Notes: a model not told the origin generated them from the letters alone. A stretch of DNA of 35,947 nucleotides from an uncultured Roseateles sp. (GCA_946886855.1 CAMPJJ010000060.1:1-35947), one strand, 5' to 3'; shown: positions 7,803 through 17,408, counted from the stretch's first letter. Numbers and translations are program-made.

Positions 7803-8987
7803 ATGACGATTGAACACAGTTGTGTGCAACTGGGGCGCCGCTGCAGCCAGCTCGCGTTCGGCCTCACCGCCGCGCTGGCCAGCCAGGTCGCCTTGGCGGT
7901 CAACGACCTCCCCGGAGGTCCGGCCGTCAACCAGCTGAATCTGCACCCGCCGGTCACCAAGATCGCGCACGAGCAGATGTGGTTGCACAACATGATGCTG
8001 ATCCTCTGCCTGGCGATTTTCATCGCCGTGTTCGGGGTCATGTTCTATTCGATCTTCAAGCATCGGAAGTCCAAGGGCGCCGTGCCCGCGAACTTCCATG
8101 AAAGCGTGAAGGTCGAGATCGCGTGGACCATCGTGCCCTTCATCATCGTCATCCTGATGGCGCTGCCCGCGACCAAGGTCGTCGTGGCGATGAAGGACAC
8201 CACCAACTCCGACATCACGATCAAGGCCACCGGCTACCAGTGGAAGTGGGGCTACGACTACCTGAAGGGCGAGGGCGAGGGCATCGGCTTCGTCTCGACG
8301 CTGGACGCCTCGCACCGCGCGCTGTCGGATTCCGGCGTTCCCGGCCAGGTCGACAACTACCTGCTCAAGGTCGACAACCCGCTGGTGGTGCCGGTCGACA
8401 AGAAGATCCGCATCATCACCACCGCCGACGACGTGATCCACGCCTGGATGGTGCCGGCCTTCGGCGTCAAGCAGGACGCGATCCCCGGCTACGTCCGCGA
8501 CACCTGGTTCAAGGCCGAGCAGGTCGGCGACTTCTACGGCCAGTGCGCCGAGCTCTGCGGCAAGGAGCACGCCTACATGCCGATCCACGTCAAGGTGCTC
8601 AGCGCCAAGGACTACAGCGCCTGGGTCGGCGAGGAACAGAAGAAGATCGCCGCCAAGGCGGACGATCCGAGCAAGGTCTGGACGATGGACGACCTCATGG
8701 CCCGCGGCCAGAAGCTGTTCGACGCCAACTGCGCGGTCTGCCACAAGGCCGACGGCAAGGGCGCGGGCCAGTTCCCGGCGCTGGACGGCTCGGCGATCGT
8801 GAAGGCGGACGACCACACCCAGCAGCTCCACCTGGTGCTGAACGGCAAGGGCCAGATGCCGGCCTGGAAGACGGTGCTCAAGGACAGCGAGATCGCCGCC
8901 ATCGTGACCTACACGAAGAACGCCTGGTCCAACAAGACCGGCCAGATCGTGCAGCCGTCGGAAGTCGTGGCCGAACGCGCCAAGTGA
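7803..8987 (+). CDS. coxB: Cytochrome c oxidase subunit II with fused cytochrome c domain
   Basis: A 394-residue protein that accepts electrons into the aa3-type terminal oxidase. A signal peptide covers about residues 1-32, followed by two transmembrane helices (about 63-85 and 104-126) and a cupredoxin domain. The binuclear CuA ligands are visible: His213, Cys248, Glu250, Cys252, His256 and Met259 in the [13 protein letters not shown] loop. The C-terminus carries an extra class I cytochrome c domain with CAVCH (310-314) and probable axial Met352, making it a caa3-like subunit II, as is common in this order. It heads the cox operon, 25 nt before coxA. Confidence 0.97.
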   Translation: MTIEHSCVQLGRRCSQLAFGLTAALASQVALAVNDLPGGPAVNQLNLHPPVTKIAHEQMWLHNMMLILCLAIFIAVFGVMFYSIFKHRKSKGAVPANFHESVKVEIAWTIVPFIIVILMALPATKVVVAMKDTTNSDITIKATGYQWKWGYDYLKGEGEGIGFVSTLDASHRALSDSGVPGQVDNYLLKVDNPLVVPVDKKIRIITTADDVIHAWMVPAFGVKQDAIPGYVRDTWFKAEQVGDFYGQCAELCGKEHAYMPIHVKVLSAKDYSAWVGEEQKKIAAKADDPSKVWTMDDLMARGQKLFDANCAVCHKADGKGAGQFPALDGSAIVKADDHTQQLHLVLNGKGQMPAWKTVLKDSEIAAIVTYTKNAWSNKTGQIVQPSEVVAERAK

Positions 8988-9012
8988 CCCGAACCGCCAC
9001 CGAGGATTTGAC

Positions 9013-10644
9013 ATGAGTGCAGTGCTCGACCACCCGACCGGTCATGCCCATGACCATGACGATCACCACGACCACCATGCCCCGACGGGCTGGCGGCGCT
9101 GGGTCTTCGCGACGAACCACAAGGACATCGGCACGATGTACCTGCTGTTCAGCTTCACGATGCTGATGATCGGCGGCATCCTGGCGCTGTGCATCCGTGC
9201 CGAGCTGTTCCATCCGGGGCTGCAGTTCTTCAATCCTGAGCTGTTCAACCAGTTCACGACGATGCACGGCCTGATCATGGTGTTCGGCGCGATCATGCCG
9301 GCCTTCGTCGGCTTCGCGAACTGGATGATCCCGCTGCAGATCGGCGCGTCGGACATGGCCTTCGCGCGGATGAACAACTTCAGCTTCTGGCTGATGATCC
9401 CGGCGGCGCTGATGCTGGTGGGTTCGTTCTTCATGCCCGGCGGCGCGCCGGCGGCCGGCTGGACGCTCTACGCGCCGCTGACGCTGCAGATGGGCCCGTC
9501 GATGGACGCCGGCATCTTCGCGATGCACATCCTGGGCGCGTCCTCGATCATGGGCTCGATCAACATCATCGTGACCATCCTCAACATGCGCGCCCCCGGC
9601 ATGACGCTGATGAAGATGCCGATGTTCGCGTGGACCTGGCTGATCACCGCCTACCTGCTGATCGCGGTGATGCCGGTGCTGGCCGGCGCGATCACGATGA
9701 CGCTGACGGACCGCCATTTCGGCACCAGCTTCTTCACGCCCGCGGGCGGCGGCGACCCGGTGATGTACCAGCACATCTTCTGGTTCTTCGGCCACCCCGA
9801 GGTCTACATCATGATCCTGCCGGCGTTCGGCATCGTGAGCCAGATCGTCCCGGCCTTCGCCCGCAAGCGCCTGTTCGGTTACGCCTCGATGGTGTATGCG
9901 ACGGCCTCGATCGCGATCCTGTCCTTCATCGTGTGGGCGCACCACATGTTCGCCACCGGCATGCCGGTGACCGGCCAGCTGTTCTTCATGTACGCGACGA
10001 TGCTGATCGCGGTCCCGACCGGCGTGAAGATCTTCAACTGGCTGGCGACGATGTGGCGCGGCTCGATGAGCTTCGAGGTCCCGATGCTGTGGGCCGTCGG
10101 CTTCATCTTCGTGTTCACGATGGGCGGCTTCACGGGCCTCATCCTGGCGGTCGCACCGGTCGACATCCAGCTCCAGGACACCTACTACGTGGTGGCCCAC
10201 TTCCACTACGTGCTGGTCGCCGGCTCCCTGTACGCGCTGTTCGCCGGCGTCTACTACTGGGGTCCGAAGTGGAGCGGCGTGATGTATTCGGAGCGCCGCG
10301 GCCAGATCCACTTCTGGGGCTCGCTGATCTTCTTCAACCTGACCTTCTTCCCGATGCACTTCCTCGGCCTGGCCGGCATGCCGCGACGCTACGCCGACTA
10401 CCCGATGCAGTTCGCCGACTTCAACGCGGTGGCCTCGATCGGCGCCTTCGGCTTCGGACTGATGCAGGTGTACTTCTTCCTCGCCGTGGCCATCCCGATG
10501 ATGCGCGGCAAGGGCGCGAAGGCGCCGCAGAAGCCGTGGGAAGCCGCCGAGGGCCTGGAATGGGAAGTGCCGTCGCCGGCGCCGTTCCACACCTTCGAGA
10601 CGCCGCCCAAGCTGGACGTGACGGCCACGAAGATCATCGCCTGA
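9013..10644 (+). CDS. coxA: Cytochrome c oxidase subunit I
   Basis: A 543-residue, 12-helix catalytic subunit that reduces oxygen to water and pumps protons. The heme a ligands His85 and His398, the heme a3 ligand His396, and the CuB ligands His261, His310 and His311 are all present. Tyr265, within HPEVY, is the residue that crosslinks to the CuB histidine. The D-channel region and the VVAHFHYVL helix look intact. The N-terminus (residues 7-22) is unusually rich in His and Asp, just before the first conserved segment. It lies between coxB and a 39-residue assembly protein gene and is clearly part of the same operon. Confidence 0.98.
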   Translation: MSAVLDHPTGHAHDHDDHHDHHAPTGWRRWVFATNHKDIGTMYLLFSFTMLMIGGILALCIRAELFHPGLQFFNPELFNQFTTMHGLIMVFGAIMPAFVGFANWMIPLQIGASDMAFARMNNFSFWLMIPAALMLVGSFFMPGGAPAAGWTLYAPLTLQMGPSMDAGIFAMHILGASSIMGSINIIVTILNMRAPGMTLMKMPMFAWTWLITAYLLIAVMPVLAGAITMTLTDRHFGTSFFTPAGGGDPVMYQHIFWFFGHPEVYIMILPAFGIVSQIVPAFARKRLFGYASMVYATASIAILSFIVWAHHMFATGMPVTGQLFFMYATMLIAVPTGVKIFNWLATMWRGSMSFEVPMLWAVGFIFVFTMGGFTGLILAVAPVDIQLQDTYYVVAHFHYVLVAGSLYALFAGVYYWGPKWSGVMYSERRGQIHFWGSLIFFNLTFFPMHFLGLAGMPRRYADYPMQFADFNAVASIGAFGFGLMQVYFFLAVAIPMMRGKGAKAPQKPWEAAEGLEWEVPSPAPFHTFETPPKLDVTATKIIA

Positions 10645-10681
10645 GCGCCGCGGCACCGCAGCGGAACAAGAGGAACGATCC

Positions 10682-10801
10682 ATGTCGCCGACGCCCGAGC
10701 AACGCAAGAGCAACCTGCGCCTGGCGCTGATCCTGGCCAGCGTGGCCGCGATCTTCGGGATCGGCTTCGTGGTCAAGATCGCGTTCCTCGGCGTGTCATG
10801 A
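10682..10801 (+). CDS. Cytochrome oxidase small assembly protein
   Basis: A 39-residue single-pass membrane protein, MSPTPEQRKSNLRLALILAS at the start, with a hydrophobic helix from about residue 12 to 37. It matches the size, sequence style and position of the small cytochrome oxidase assembly proteins found between coxA and ctaG in Burkholderiales. GAGGA lies at a proper distance before the ATG. Its stop overlaps the ctaG start (ATGA, 10798-10801), so the two are probably translationally coupled. Its molecular role is not established; helping CtaG is an inference from this coupling. Confidence 0.85.
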   Translation: MSPTPEQRKSNLRLALILASVAAIFGIGFVVKIAFLGVS

Positions 10802-11412
10802 GCGGACCGGCCAAGCGCGCCACCTGGATCCGCCGGGAGAACCTGCGGATGACCGGCAAGCTGCTGGTCGTGGTGGCGGTCATGTCCTGCTTCGGCTACG
10901 CGCTGGTGCCGATGTACCGCGCGATCTGCACGGCGCTGGGCATCAACGTGCTGTCGCTGTCGGAGCGCCAGCACGCGGTGCGCGCCGAGGACGTGAAGAA
11001 CACGCAGATCGACTACAGCCGCCAGATCACGATCGAGTTCGACGCCAACGCCCGCGGCCCCTGGGACTTCAGGCCAGCCAAGCGCCACCTGACGGTCCAT
11101 CCGGGCGAACTGACGACGGTGATGTACACCTTCCAGAACATCCAGACGCGGACCATGTCGGCGCAGGCGATCCCGAGTTACGCGCCCAAGCAGGCGACGC
11201 CGTATTTCAACAAGCTCGAGTGCTTCTGCTTCAACGAGTACACGCTGAAGCCCGGCGAGCAGAAGGAGTGGCCGGTGGTGTTCGTCATCGACCCGAAGAT
11301 CCCGAAGGACGTGCGCACGATCACGCTGTCGTACACCTTCTTCGAGGTCGCGGGGAAGGGCAAGGCGCAGGCGGCGGCTCCGGTGACCGTGAAGGCCGGT
11401 CCGGGCGCCTGA
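10798..11412 (+). CDS. ctaG: Cytochrome c oxidase assembly protein CtaG (Cox11 type)
   Basis: A 204-residue, single-pass inner-membrane protein that delivers copper to the CuB site of subunit I. One transmembrane helix lies at about 19-39, followed by the conserved VPMYRAICTALG, whose Cys44 is in the position of the conserved membrane-proximal cysteine. The periplasmic immunoglobulin-like domain carries the copper motif ECFCF (Cys142 and Cys144). The end of the domain has the IDPKIPKDVRTITLSYTFFE strand characteristic of Cox11. It overlaps the preceding small gene by 4 nt. Confidence 0.97.
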   Translation: MSGPAKRATWIRRENLRMTGKLLVVVAVMSCFGYALVPMYRAICTALGINVLSLSERQHAVRAEDVKNTQIDYSRQITIEFDANARGPWDFRPAKRHLTVHPGELTTVMYTFQNIQTRTMSAQAIPSYAPKQATPYFNKLECFCFNEYTLKPGEQKEWPVVFVIDPKIPKDVRTITLSYTFFEVAGKGKAQAAAPVTVKAGPGA

Positions 11413-11449
11413 GGGCGACGGGCCGTGCAAGACGACGAGGTAGGTGACG

Positions 11450-11701
11450 ATGTCCGATGACCTGAAGCCGGGCGAGGATCTGAGGCAGGCGATGCAGCGC
11501 AAGGCCTCTTTCCGGGCCACGCTGCGCGCGGTGGCCTGGTCCTTCTTCGGCGTGCGCAAGGGATCGGATTACGACAAGGATGTATCGCAGCTCAATCCGC
11601 TGCACGTGATCGCGGCCGGCGTCATCGTCGCGGCGGTGTTCGTGGTCGGATTGATCCTGCTGGTCCGCTGGGTGGTGAGCAGCGGTGCGGCAATGAACTG
11701 A
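11450..11701 (+). CDS. DUF2970 family membrane protein
   Basis: An 83-residue protein with the DUF2970 layout. A charged N-terminus is followed by SFRATLRAVAWSFFGVRKGSDYDKD, then LNPLHVIAAGVIVAAVFVVG and one C-terminal membrane helix. The family is regularly found between ctaG and coxC in Burkholderiales and is thought to be oxidase-associated, but no function is known. I chose the ATG at 11450 over the GTG at 11444 because GAGGTAGG lies at a good distance upstream. It is 25 nt before coxC and lies in the operon. Confidence 0.88.
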   Translation: MSDDLKPGEDLRQAMQRKASFRATLRAVAWSFFGVRKGSDYDKDVSQLNPLHVIAAGVIVAAVFVVGLILLVRWVVSSGAAMN

Positions 11702-11726
11702 GAACCGAGTTCGAGGAGAAGAACGC

Positions 11727-12611
11727 ATGTCGGCAACGACGACTCATGGCAACACGCCTTATTACTTCGTGCCCGGCCCGTCGCGGCACCCGGCCATGGC
11801 CGCGTTCGGCCTGTTCTGGGTGATCCTGGGCGCGGGCCAGTGGATCAACGGCCACGACTGGGGAAAATGGTCGCTGCTGTTCGGCCTGCTGTGGTGGGCG
11901 TTCACGCTCAAGCAGTGGTTCGGCGACGCGATCCGCGAGAGCGAAAGCGGCCAGTACAGCGACCGCATCGACCTGTCGTTCCGCTGGAGCATGGGCTGGT
12001 TCATCTTCTCGGAGGTGATGTTCTTCGCGGCCTTCTTCGGCGCGCTGTTCTGGTCGCGCGGCTACAGCATCCCGACGCTGGGCAGCCTGGACAACGCGCT
12101 GCTGTGGCCCGACTTCAACGGCCTGTGGCCCAGCGTCGCGGCCGGCGCGACGGCCTCGCCGGCCGGCACGGTGGACGCGTTCGCGACGATGGGCCCGTGG
12201 CCGATCCCGACGATCAACACCGCGCTGCTGCTGACCTCGGGCATCACGCTGACCATCGCGCACCATGCGCTGATCGCCGGTCATCGCGCCAAGACCATCC
12301 TCTGGATGTGGATCACGGTGCTGCTGGGCATCACCTTCCTGGGCTTCCAGGGCTACGAGTACTTCCATGCGTACCACGAGCTCAACCTGAAGCTGAACTC
12401 GGGCATCTTCGGCTCGACCTTCTTCATGCTGACCGGCTTCCACGGCTTCCACGTGTTCGTGGGCATGCTGATGCTGCTGTTCATCACGCTGCGGCTGATG
12501 AAGGGCCACTTCACGCCGGACCGACATTTCGGTTTCGAAGGCGCGGCCTGGTACTGGCACTTCGTGGACGTGGTGTGGCTGGGCCTCTACGTCATCGTCT
12601 ACTGGATGTGA
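11727..12611 (+). CDS. coxC: Cytochrome c oxidase subunit III
   Basis: A 294-residue, seven-helix subunit of the aa3 oxidase that stabilises subunit I and binds phospholipid. Conserved segments include YYFVPGPSRHPAMAAFGLF, the FRWSMGWFIFSEVMFFAAFF helix with its conserved Glu, and GITLTIAHHALIAGHR. The final HGFHVFVGM...WYWHFVDVVWLGLYVIVYW signature is also present. It is the last structural gene of the first cox transcription unit and is followed by a strong terminator. Confidence 0.98.
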   Translation: MSATTTHGNTPYYFVPGPSRHPAMAAFGLFWVILGAGQWINGHDWGKWSLLFGLLWWAFTLKQWFGDAIRESESGQYSDRIDLSFRWSMGWFIFSEVMFFAAFFGALFWSRGYSIPTLGSLDNALLWPDFNGLWPSVAAGATASPAGTVDAFATMGPWPIPTINTALLLTSGITLTIAHHALIAGHRAKTILWMWITVLLGITFLGFQGYEYFHAYHELNLKLNSGIFGSTFFMLTGFHGFHVFVGMLMLLFITLRLMKGHFTPDRHFGFEGAAWYWHFVDVVWLGLYVIVYWM

Positions 12612-12643
12612 GCGTGCCGCGCGGCGCGATCCCCTGAACGACC

Positions 12644-12674
12644 AAGCGCCGCTCGATGCGGCGCTTTTCTTTTG
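12644..12674 (+). terminator. Intrinsic terminator after coxC
   Basis: AAGCGCCGC (12644-12652), loop TCGAT, GCGGCGCTT (12658-12666) gives a perfect 9-bp stem, followed by a T-rich tract (TTTCTTTT). It lies 33 nt after the coxC stop and separates the structural genes from the surf1-sco assembly genes. Confidence 0.88.
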
Positions 12675-12739
12675 CGGCGGTCCGGTCGGCGACCGGATCG
12701 GGGGGCGGATCAGGCGATGATCGGCCGCCGGTCAGGGGC

Positions 12740-12949
12740 TCACTTCCCGATCGGCAGGCCCGTGGGATGGATCCATCCCATCCAGGCGCTGAAGAGGATG
12801 AACAGGAACAGCGCCACCGACAGGCCGACGCGCACCGCCAGCGCGCGGGCCATGGTGGCCTTGCCCTTCTGCTTGCGCAGCATCAGGATGCCGGCCGAGA
12901 AGAGCGCGGCCAGGATGCCGATGAACGCGATGAGGACGATGACTTTCAT
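12740..12949 (-). CDS. Twin transmembrane protein (DUF2909 type)
   Basis: A 69-residue protein with two membrane helices (about residues 3-23 and 41-60) joined by a basic loop, RKQKGKATMARA. It matches the twin-transmembrane DUF2909 family in size and sequence style. It also matches in position, since the family typically sits on the opposite strand between coxC and surf1 in Burkholderiales. The function is unknown. Its start codon shares the CATG at 12947-12950 with the divergent surf1 start, leaving no spacer between the two genes. Confidence 0.85.
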   Translation of the reverse strand: MKVIVLIAFIGILAALFSAGILMLRKQKGKATMARALAVRVGLSVALFLFILFSAWMGWIHPTGLPIGK

Positions 12950-13808
12950 GGCGGACGATTATTCCCATCCGGCCCCCGCGGGGCCATCGGGCCGGGCCCG
13001 AAGGCGTCACGCCGTCGTGGTGATCGCGACGATCGCCGGCGTGGCGGCGGCGCTGTCGCTCGGCACCTGGCAACTCGATCGGGCCGATCAGAAAAATGCG
13101 ATGCAGCGGGCGATCGACGAACGCGGCCGGGAAGCGCCGCTCGCGACGGCGGCGCTGCCGCGCGCGGACGAGGCGCCTCAGGCGGCGCTCGAACATCGCC
13201 GCGCGGCGGTGGTCGGCGAATGGGACGCGGCGCACGCGGTCTACCTCGACAACCGCGTGATGGACGGCCACACCGGCTTCTACGTGCTCACGCCGCTGAA
13301 GCTGGCTGGCCGCCAGGACGCGATCCTGGTGCAGCGCGGCTGGGCGCCGCGCAACGCGGCGCAGCGCGAGGCGCTGCCGCCGGTGTCGACCCCGACGGGC
13401 GAGGTGCGGATCGAAGGCCGCCTGGCGGCCTCCGTGTCCAAGGCCTATGCGCTGGGCCGGGACGCGGAGACGGGGACGATCCGGCAGAATGTGGACCTCG
13501 CGGCCCTGCAGGCCGAGACCGGTCTGCGGCTGCTGCCGCTGGTGCTGCTCCAGACGGAGCCGGACCGGATGACGCCGTCGGGCGGCGGGGCGCCCGCGGC
13601 CCCCGCAGCGGAAGGCGCCGACGGTCTGCACCGCCACTGGCCGCCGCCCGCAGTCGACGTCCACAAGCATTACGGGTATGCATTTCAATGGTTTGCACTT
13701 GCGGCGCTGATCCTGGGTCTCTATGTCTGGTTCCAAGTCCTCGCTCCCTTCCGCGCTGGCCGAGCCGCCCGTGCCGACAAGGTCTCCGATGAACAGCGCG
13801 ATGCGTGA
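12948..13808 (+). CDS. SURF1 family cytochrome oxidase biogenesis protein
   Basis: A 286-residue protein with a membrane helix near each end, the SURF1 topology. The N-terminal helix is followed by the family motif GTWQLDRADQKNAM (G-x-W-Q-L...R...K). The C-terminal helix carries the second motif, HKHYGYAFQWFALA. SURF1 helps insert heme a3 into subunit I. The start is uncertain: several ATGs lie upstream in frame, inside the antisense gene. I chose 12948 because it is the last ATG before the first membrane helix. It overlaps the next gene by 20 nt. Confidence 0.9.
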   Translation: MADDYSHPAPAGPSGRARRRHAVVVIATIAGVAAALSLGTWQLDRADQKNAMQRAIDERGREAPLATAALPRADEAPQAALEHRRAAVVGEWDAAHAVYLDNRVMDGHTGFYVLTPLKLAGRQDAILVQRGWAPRNAAQREALPPVSTPTGEVRIEGRLAASVSKAYALGRDAETGTIRQNVDLAALQAETGLRLLPLVLLQTEPDRMTPSGGGAPAAPAAEGADGLHRHWPPPAVDVHKHYGYAFQWFALAALILGLYVWFQVLAPFRAGRAARADKVSDEQRDA

Positions 13809-14517
13809 CGACCACGACCACGGCCGCGATGCCGCCCCGGCGCCCGTCGACACGCCGCTGCCGCCGGACGGTCCGGTGACGATGGCCGTCCATTCGGTGC
13901 CGATGCCCGACCTCGATCCGCCCCGGCGCTCGCGCTGGATGCTGTGGCTGGTGATGGCGATCTGCGCGGCGCCGGTGATCGCGTCGTACTTCAGCTTCTA
14001 CGTGCTGGACCTGCGCGGCCGCGCCTACAGCGACCTGATCACGCCGACGCGCGACCTGCCCGCGGCGATGGCGTTGACCACGCTGCAAGGCGCACCGGTG
14101 GCGGCCGAATCGCTCAAGGGCCAATGGCTGCTGACCTACGTGCCGGACCGCGCCTGCGACGAGGCCTGCGAGCGCATGCTCTTCATGCAGCGCCAGTTGC
14201 GGGAGATGCTCGGCAAGGACCGCGACAAGCTCGACAAACTGGTGCTGGTGCCCGACGACGTCACGCTGACGGCGGCGCAGATCGATGCGCTGACCGGCCA
14301 CGGCGCGCCGGCGACGGTGCTGCGCGCGCCGCGCGCCGCGATCGAGGGCTGGCTGATGGCCGCGCCGGGACGACGGATGGGGGAACACCTGTTCCTGGTC
14401 GATCCGATGGGGCGCTGGATGCTGCGTTCGCCCGCATCGCCGGAACCGTCGCCGCTGAAGAAGGACCTGGAGCGCCTGATGCGCGCCAACGCCGGCTGGG
14501 ACAAGCCCGGCCGGTGA
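13789..14517 (+). CDS. Sco-like thioredoxin-fold membrane protein in the cox assembly cluster
   Basis: A 242-residue protein from the start chosen here. A histidine/aspartate-rich cytoplasmic tail and one membrane helix (about 49-72) precede a periplasmic domain that reads like a divergent thioredoxin/Sco fold. The domain starts with the ALTTLQGAPVAAESLKGQWLL strands, then has a CDEAC motif (Cys123, Cys127) and later EHLFLVDPMGRWMLR with His200. A C-x3-C plus this histidine is the copper-ligand set of Sco proteins. Overall similarity to Sco is low, and the family is often left as hypothetical. AAGG six nt upstream supports the ATG at 13789; ATGs at 13723 and 13801 are alternatives. It lies between surf1 and the heme A synthase gene. 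Confidence 0.75.
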   Translation: MNSAMRDDHDHGRDAAPAPVDTPLPPDGPVTMAVHSVPMPDLDPPRRSRWMLWLVMAICAAPVIASYFSFYVLDLRGRAYSDLITPTRDLPAAMALTTLQGAPVAAESLKGQWLLTYVPDRACDEACERMLFMQRQLREMLGKDRDKLDKLVLVPDDVTLTAAQIDALTGHGAPATVLRAPRAAIEGWLMAAPGRRMGEHLFLVDPMGRWMLRSPASPEPSPLKKDLERLMRANAGWDKPGR

Positions 14518-14536
14518 TGACGAGGACGGCCCGCGC

Positions 14537-15763
14537 ATGAACGGATTGGCGATCGGTTTCGATTTCGAGCCGCTGCTGGAGCTGCTGGCGATGGCCGCGC
14601 TCGTCGGCGCGGTGCCGCTGGTGGGGTGGCAGTGGCGGCATCGCGGCGACGCCGCGGCCAAGCGGTTGCGCGCGCTGACGGTGCTCGCGACCTTCCTGAC
14701 CTTCGACCTGATCCTGATCGGCGCGCTGACGCGGCTGACCGATTCCGGCCTCGGCTGCCCGGACTGGCCGGGCTGCTATGGCAGCGCCTCGCCGATCGGC
14801 GCGAAGGCCGAGATCCTCGCCGCGCAGACGGCGATGCCGACCGGGCCGGTGACGCACGGCAAGGCGTGGATGGAGATGCTGCATCGCTACATGGCGGGCG
14901 GCGTCGGCTTCCTGCTGGTGGTGCTGGCGGTGCTGAGCTGGTGGGTCTGGTGGCGCGGCCGCCGCACCGGCGAGGCGACGCCATCGCCGTGGTGGGCGAC
15001 GCTGTCGCTGGTCTGGATCCTGGTGCAAGGCTTCTTCGGGGCCTGGACGGTGACGATGAAGCTGTTCCCGGCGATCGTGACGGCGCACCTGCTGCTGGCG
15101 CTCGGGCTGCTGATGCTGCTGGCCTGGCAGGCCGAGTCCTATGCGCCGAAACCGCTGGCCTGGCCTCCTGGCCTGCGACGTGCGTTCGCGGCCTTCACGG
15201 TGCTGGCGATCGCGCAGGTGGCGCTGGGCGGCTGGGTCAGCACGAACTACGCGGTGCTGGCCTGCCAGGACTTCCCGACCTGCCAGGGACAATGGCTGCC
15301 GCCGACCGACTTCGAACACGGCTTCACGCTGTGGCGCGAGCTGGGTCGTGGTGCCCACGGCGGCTGGTTGCCGTTCGAGGCGCTGACGGCGATCCACCTG
15401 GCGCATCGCGGCGGCGCGATGATCGTGTTCGCCGCGTTGCTCGCGCTGGCCTGGGCGCTCTGGCGTCAGGGCGGTGCCCAGGCTAGCGGGCAAGGCGGCA
15501 ACGGGGATCGCGGCGGCGACGGTCTCGACGCCCGTCGCTGGGCGCGCCGCCTGCTGGCGGTGGCGGCGTGGCAGCTGGCTTCGGGCTTGTCCAACGTGGT
15601 GCTGGGGTGGCCGCTGCTCGCTGCGCTGGCCCACACCGGCGGCGCCGCGGCGCTGCTGCTGATGAGTGCGATCGTGCTGGCGCGGCTGCGTGCCGGCCGG
15701 ACGATGACTGTGATTGAGCCGGTGCCCGTGCGCGCCGGCATCCTGACGATGGGTTCGAAATGA
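14537..15763 (+). CDS. ctaA: Heme A synthase (COX15/CtaA)
   Basis: A 408-residue, eight-helix membrane enzyme that oxidises heme O to heme A for the aa3 oxidase. The two halves each show a histidine pair on helices: EMLHRYMAG (His116) and [10 protein letters not shown] (His184) in the first, then the [10 protein letters not shown] and [12 protein letters not shown] helices in the second. The external loops carry cysteine pairs ([10 protein letters not shown] and [11 protein letters not shown]). A glycine/aspartate-rich loop (about residues 314-330) sits before the last helices. It overlaps the next gene by 4 nt (ATGA). Confidence 0.96.
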   Translation: MNGLAIGFDFEPLLELLAMAALVGAVPLVGWQWRHRGDAAAKRLRALTVLATFLTFDLILIGALTRLTDSGLGCPDWPGCYGSASPIGAKAEILAAQTAMPTGPVTHGKAWMEMLHRYMAGGVGFLLVVLAVLSWWVWWRGRRTGEATPSPWWATLSLVWILVQGFFGAWTVTMKLFPAIVTAHLLLALGLLMLLAWQAESYAPKPLAWPPGLRRAFAAFTVLAIAQVALGGWVSTNYAVLACQDFPTCQGQWLPPTDFEHGFTLWRELGRGAHGGWLPFEALTAIHLAHRGGAMIVFAALLALAWALWRQGGAQASGQGGNGDRGGDGLDARRWARRLLAVAAWQLASGLSNVVLGWPLLAALAHTGGAAALLLMSAIVLARLRAGRTMTVIEPVPVRAGILTMGSK

Positions 15764-16668
15764 GTTCCGCGACGCAGGCCGCCATGCCCTCCCGCTGGTG
15801 GCAGTTCTACCAGCTGACCAAACCCCGGGTCGTGCAGCTGATCGTGTTCTGCGCGGTCATCGGCATGGCGCTGGCGATCCCCGGCCTGCCGCAAGGCCAG
15901 GAGTGGGTGCGCCTGATCGCCGGCACCGGCGGCATCTGGCTGGTGGCGGGCGCGGCGGCGGCGTTCAACTGCCTGATCGAGCAGCACATCGACGCCAAGA
16001 TGAAGCGCACCGCGTGGCGGCCGACCGCACGCGGCGAGCTCAGCCGCAACCAGACGCTGCTGTTCTCGGGCGCGCTGTGCGCGCTGGGCTCCGCGATCCT
16101 CTACGTGCTGGTGAACCCGCTGACGATGTGGCTGACCTTCGCGACCTTCGTCGGTTACGCCATCATCTACACGATGGTCCTGAAGCCGATGACGCCGCAG
16201 AACATCGTGATCGGCGGCGCGTCGGGCGCGATGCCGCCGGTGCTGGGCTGGGCGGCGATGCGCGGCGAGCTGGGCTCCGAAGCCTGGCTGATGTGCCTGA
16301 TCATCTTCCTGTGGACGCCGCCGCACTTCTGGGCGCTGGCGCTGTACCGCAGCGAGGACTACCGCAAGGCGGGCCTGCCGATGCTGCCGGTGACGCACGG
16401 CAACGCGTTCACGCGGCTGCAGATCTTGCTCTACACCTGGGTGCTGTTCGCGGCGACGCTGCTGCCCTTCCTGACGGGCATGAGCGGCTGGCTCTATCTG
16501 GCCGCGGCCCTGGTGCTGGGGCTGATGTTCTGCCATCACGCGTTCAAGCTGTGGCGGGCTTACTCGGAAGCGCTGGCGCGCAAGACCTTCATGTTCTCGC
16601 TCCTGCATCTGTCGCTGCTCTTCGGCGCGCTGCTGCTGGATCACTACGTCAGTCCCTGGCTCAGTTGA
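15760..16668 (+). CDS. ctaB: Protoheme IX farnesyltransferase (heme O synthase)
   Basis: A 302-residue polytopic membrane prenyltransferase of the UbiA superfamily that adds a farnesyl group to heme B. The first Asp-rich motif is in [20 protein letters not shown], and the [20 protein letters not shown] region and the [20 protein letters not shown] loop are characteristic of CyoE/CtaB. The start overlaps the heme A synthase stop (ATGA at 15760-15763), so the two consecutive steps of heme A synthesis are translationally coupled. Confidence 0.97.
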   Translation: MSSATQAAMPSRWWQFYQLTKPRVVQLIVFCAVIGMALAIPGLPQGQEWVRLIAGTGGIWLVAGAAAAFNCLIEQHIDAKMKRTAWRPTARGELSRNQTLLFSGALCALGSAILYVLVNPLTMWLTFATFVGYAIIYTMVLKPMTPQNIVIGGASGAMPPVLGWAAMRGELGSEAWLMCLIIFLWTPPHFWALALYRSEDYRKAGLPMLPVTHGNAFTRLQILLYTWVLFAATLLPFLTGMSGWLYLAAALVLGLMFCHHAFKLWRAYSEALARKTFMFSLLHLSLLFGALLLDHYVSPWLS

Positions 16669-16711
16669 GCGGCCTCGGACCTCGGGACCTTCTTTCGGAT
16701 CGGATGTGTCG

Positions 16712-17341
16712 ATGATCTCGCGACGTTCTCTCGGACTCGGCGCCTTGGGCGCCCTGGCCGCATTCGGTGGGGCAACGCTCCTGGCGGGCTGCGACAAGCT
16801 GGGCTTCTCCTCGGCACCCAAGGCCAGCTTCCAGGGCGTGGACCTGACCGGGGCCGCCTACGCGCGCGGCTTCAGCCTGCCGGACCAGAACGGCAAGACG
16901 CGCACCCTGGAAGACTTCAGGGGCAAGGTGGTGGTGGTGTTCTTCGGCTTCACGCAATGCCCGGATGTCTGCCCGACCACGCTGGCCGAACTGGCGCAGG
17001 TCAAGAAGGCCCTCGGACCGGACGGCGACAAGGTCCAGGGCGTGTTCGTCACCGTCGATCCGGAACGCGACAAGCCCGAGCTGCTGAAGGCCTATCTCGA
17101 GAGCTTCGACCCCGGCTTCGTCGCGCTGCGCGGCTCGCCGGAGCAGCTCAAGGAAACGGCCAAGGAGTTCAAGATCTACTACGCGAAGGTGCCAGGGAAG
17201 ACGCCCGACAGCTACACCATGGACCACACGGCGGCGAGCTTCCTGTTCGATCCGCAGGGGCGGGTGCGGGTGTTCTCGCGGTATGGCGCGGGAGCGTCGG
17301 CCTTGATGGGTGACATCAAGGCGCTGATCGCCGGCCAATAA
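16712..17341 (+). CDS. Sco1/SenC-type copper chaperone lipoprotein
   Basis: A 209-residue protein that loads copper into the CuA site of subunit II. The N-terminus MISRRSLGLG has a twin-arginine-like start, then a hydrophobic stretch ending in a lipobox LAGC with Cys27 as the lipid anchor. The thioredoxin-like domain has the copper motif CPDVC (Cys83, Cys87) in FGFTQCPDVCPTT, and the third ligand His172 in DHTAASFLFD. I chose the ATG at 16712 over the GTG at 16706. It is the last gene of the assembly cluster and ends in a terminator shared with rpoH. Confidence 0.95.
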   Translation: MISRRSLGLGALGALAAFGGATLLAGCDKLGFSSAPKASFQGVDLTGAAYARGFSLPDQNGKTRTLEDFRGKVVVVFFGFTQCPDVCPTTLAELAQVKKALGPDGDKVQGVFVTVDPERDKPELLKAYLESFDPGFVALRGSPEQLKETAKEFKIYYAKVPGKTPDSYTMDHTAASFLFDPQGRVRVFSRYGAGASALMGDIKALIAGQ

Positions 17342-17345
17342 CGAC

Positions 17346-17372
17346 GAAGGCCCCGCGAGCGGGGCCTTCTTC
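17346..17372. terminator. Bidirectional terminator between sco and rpoH
   Basis: GAAGGCCCCGC (17346-17356) and GCGGGGCCTTC (17359-17369) form a perfect 11-bp inverted repeat. A TTCTTC tract overlaps its 3' end on the plus strand, and on the minus strand a TTCGTCGTT tract does the same. Placed between two convergent genes, it can serve both. Confidence 0.85.
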
Positions 17373-17408
17373 ATGGTGAGTCGATCAGGGGGTCAAGCCA
17401 ACCGCCGA

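Noticed and set aside
8878..11559. Open frame of 893 codons antisense to coxA and ctaG
   Set aside because: His/Arg/Asp-rich shadow of the cox genes, with no recognisable motif or ribosome site.
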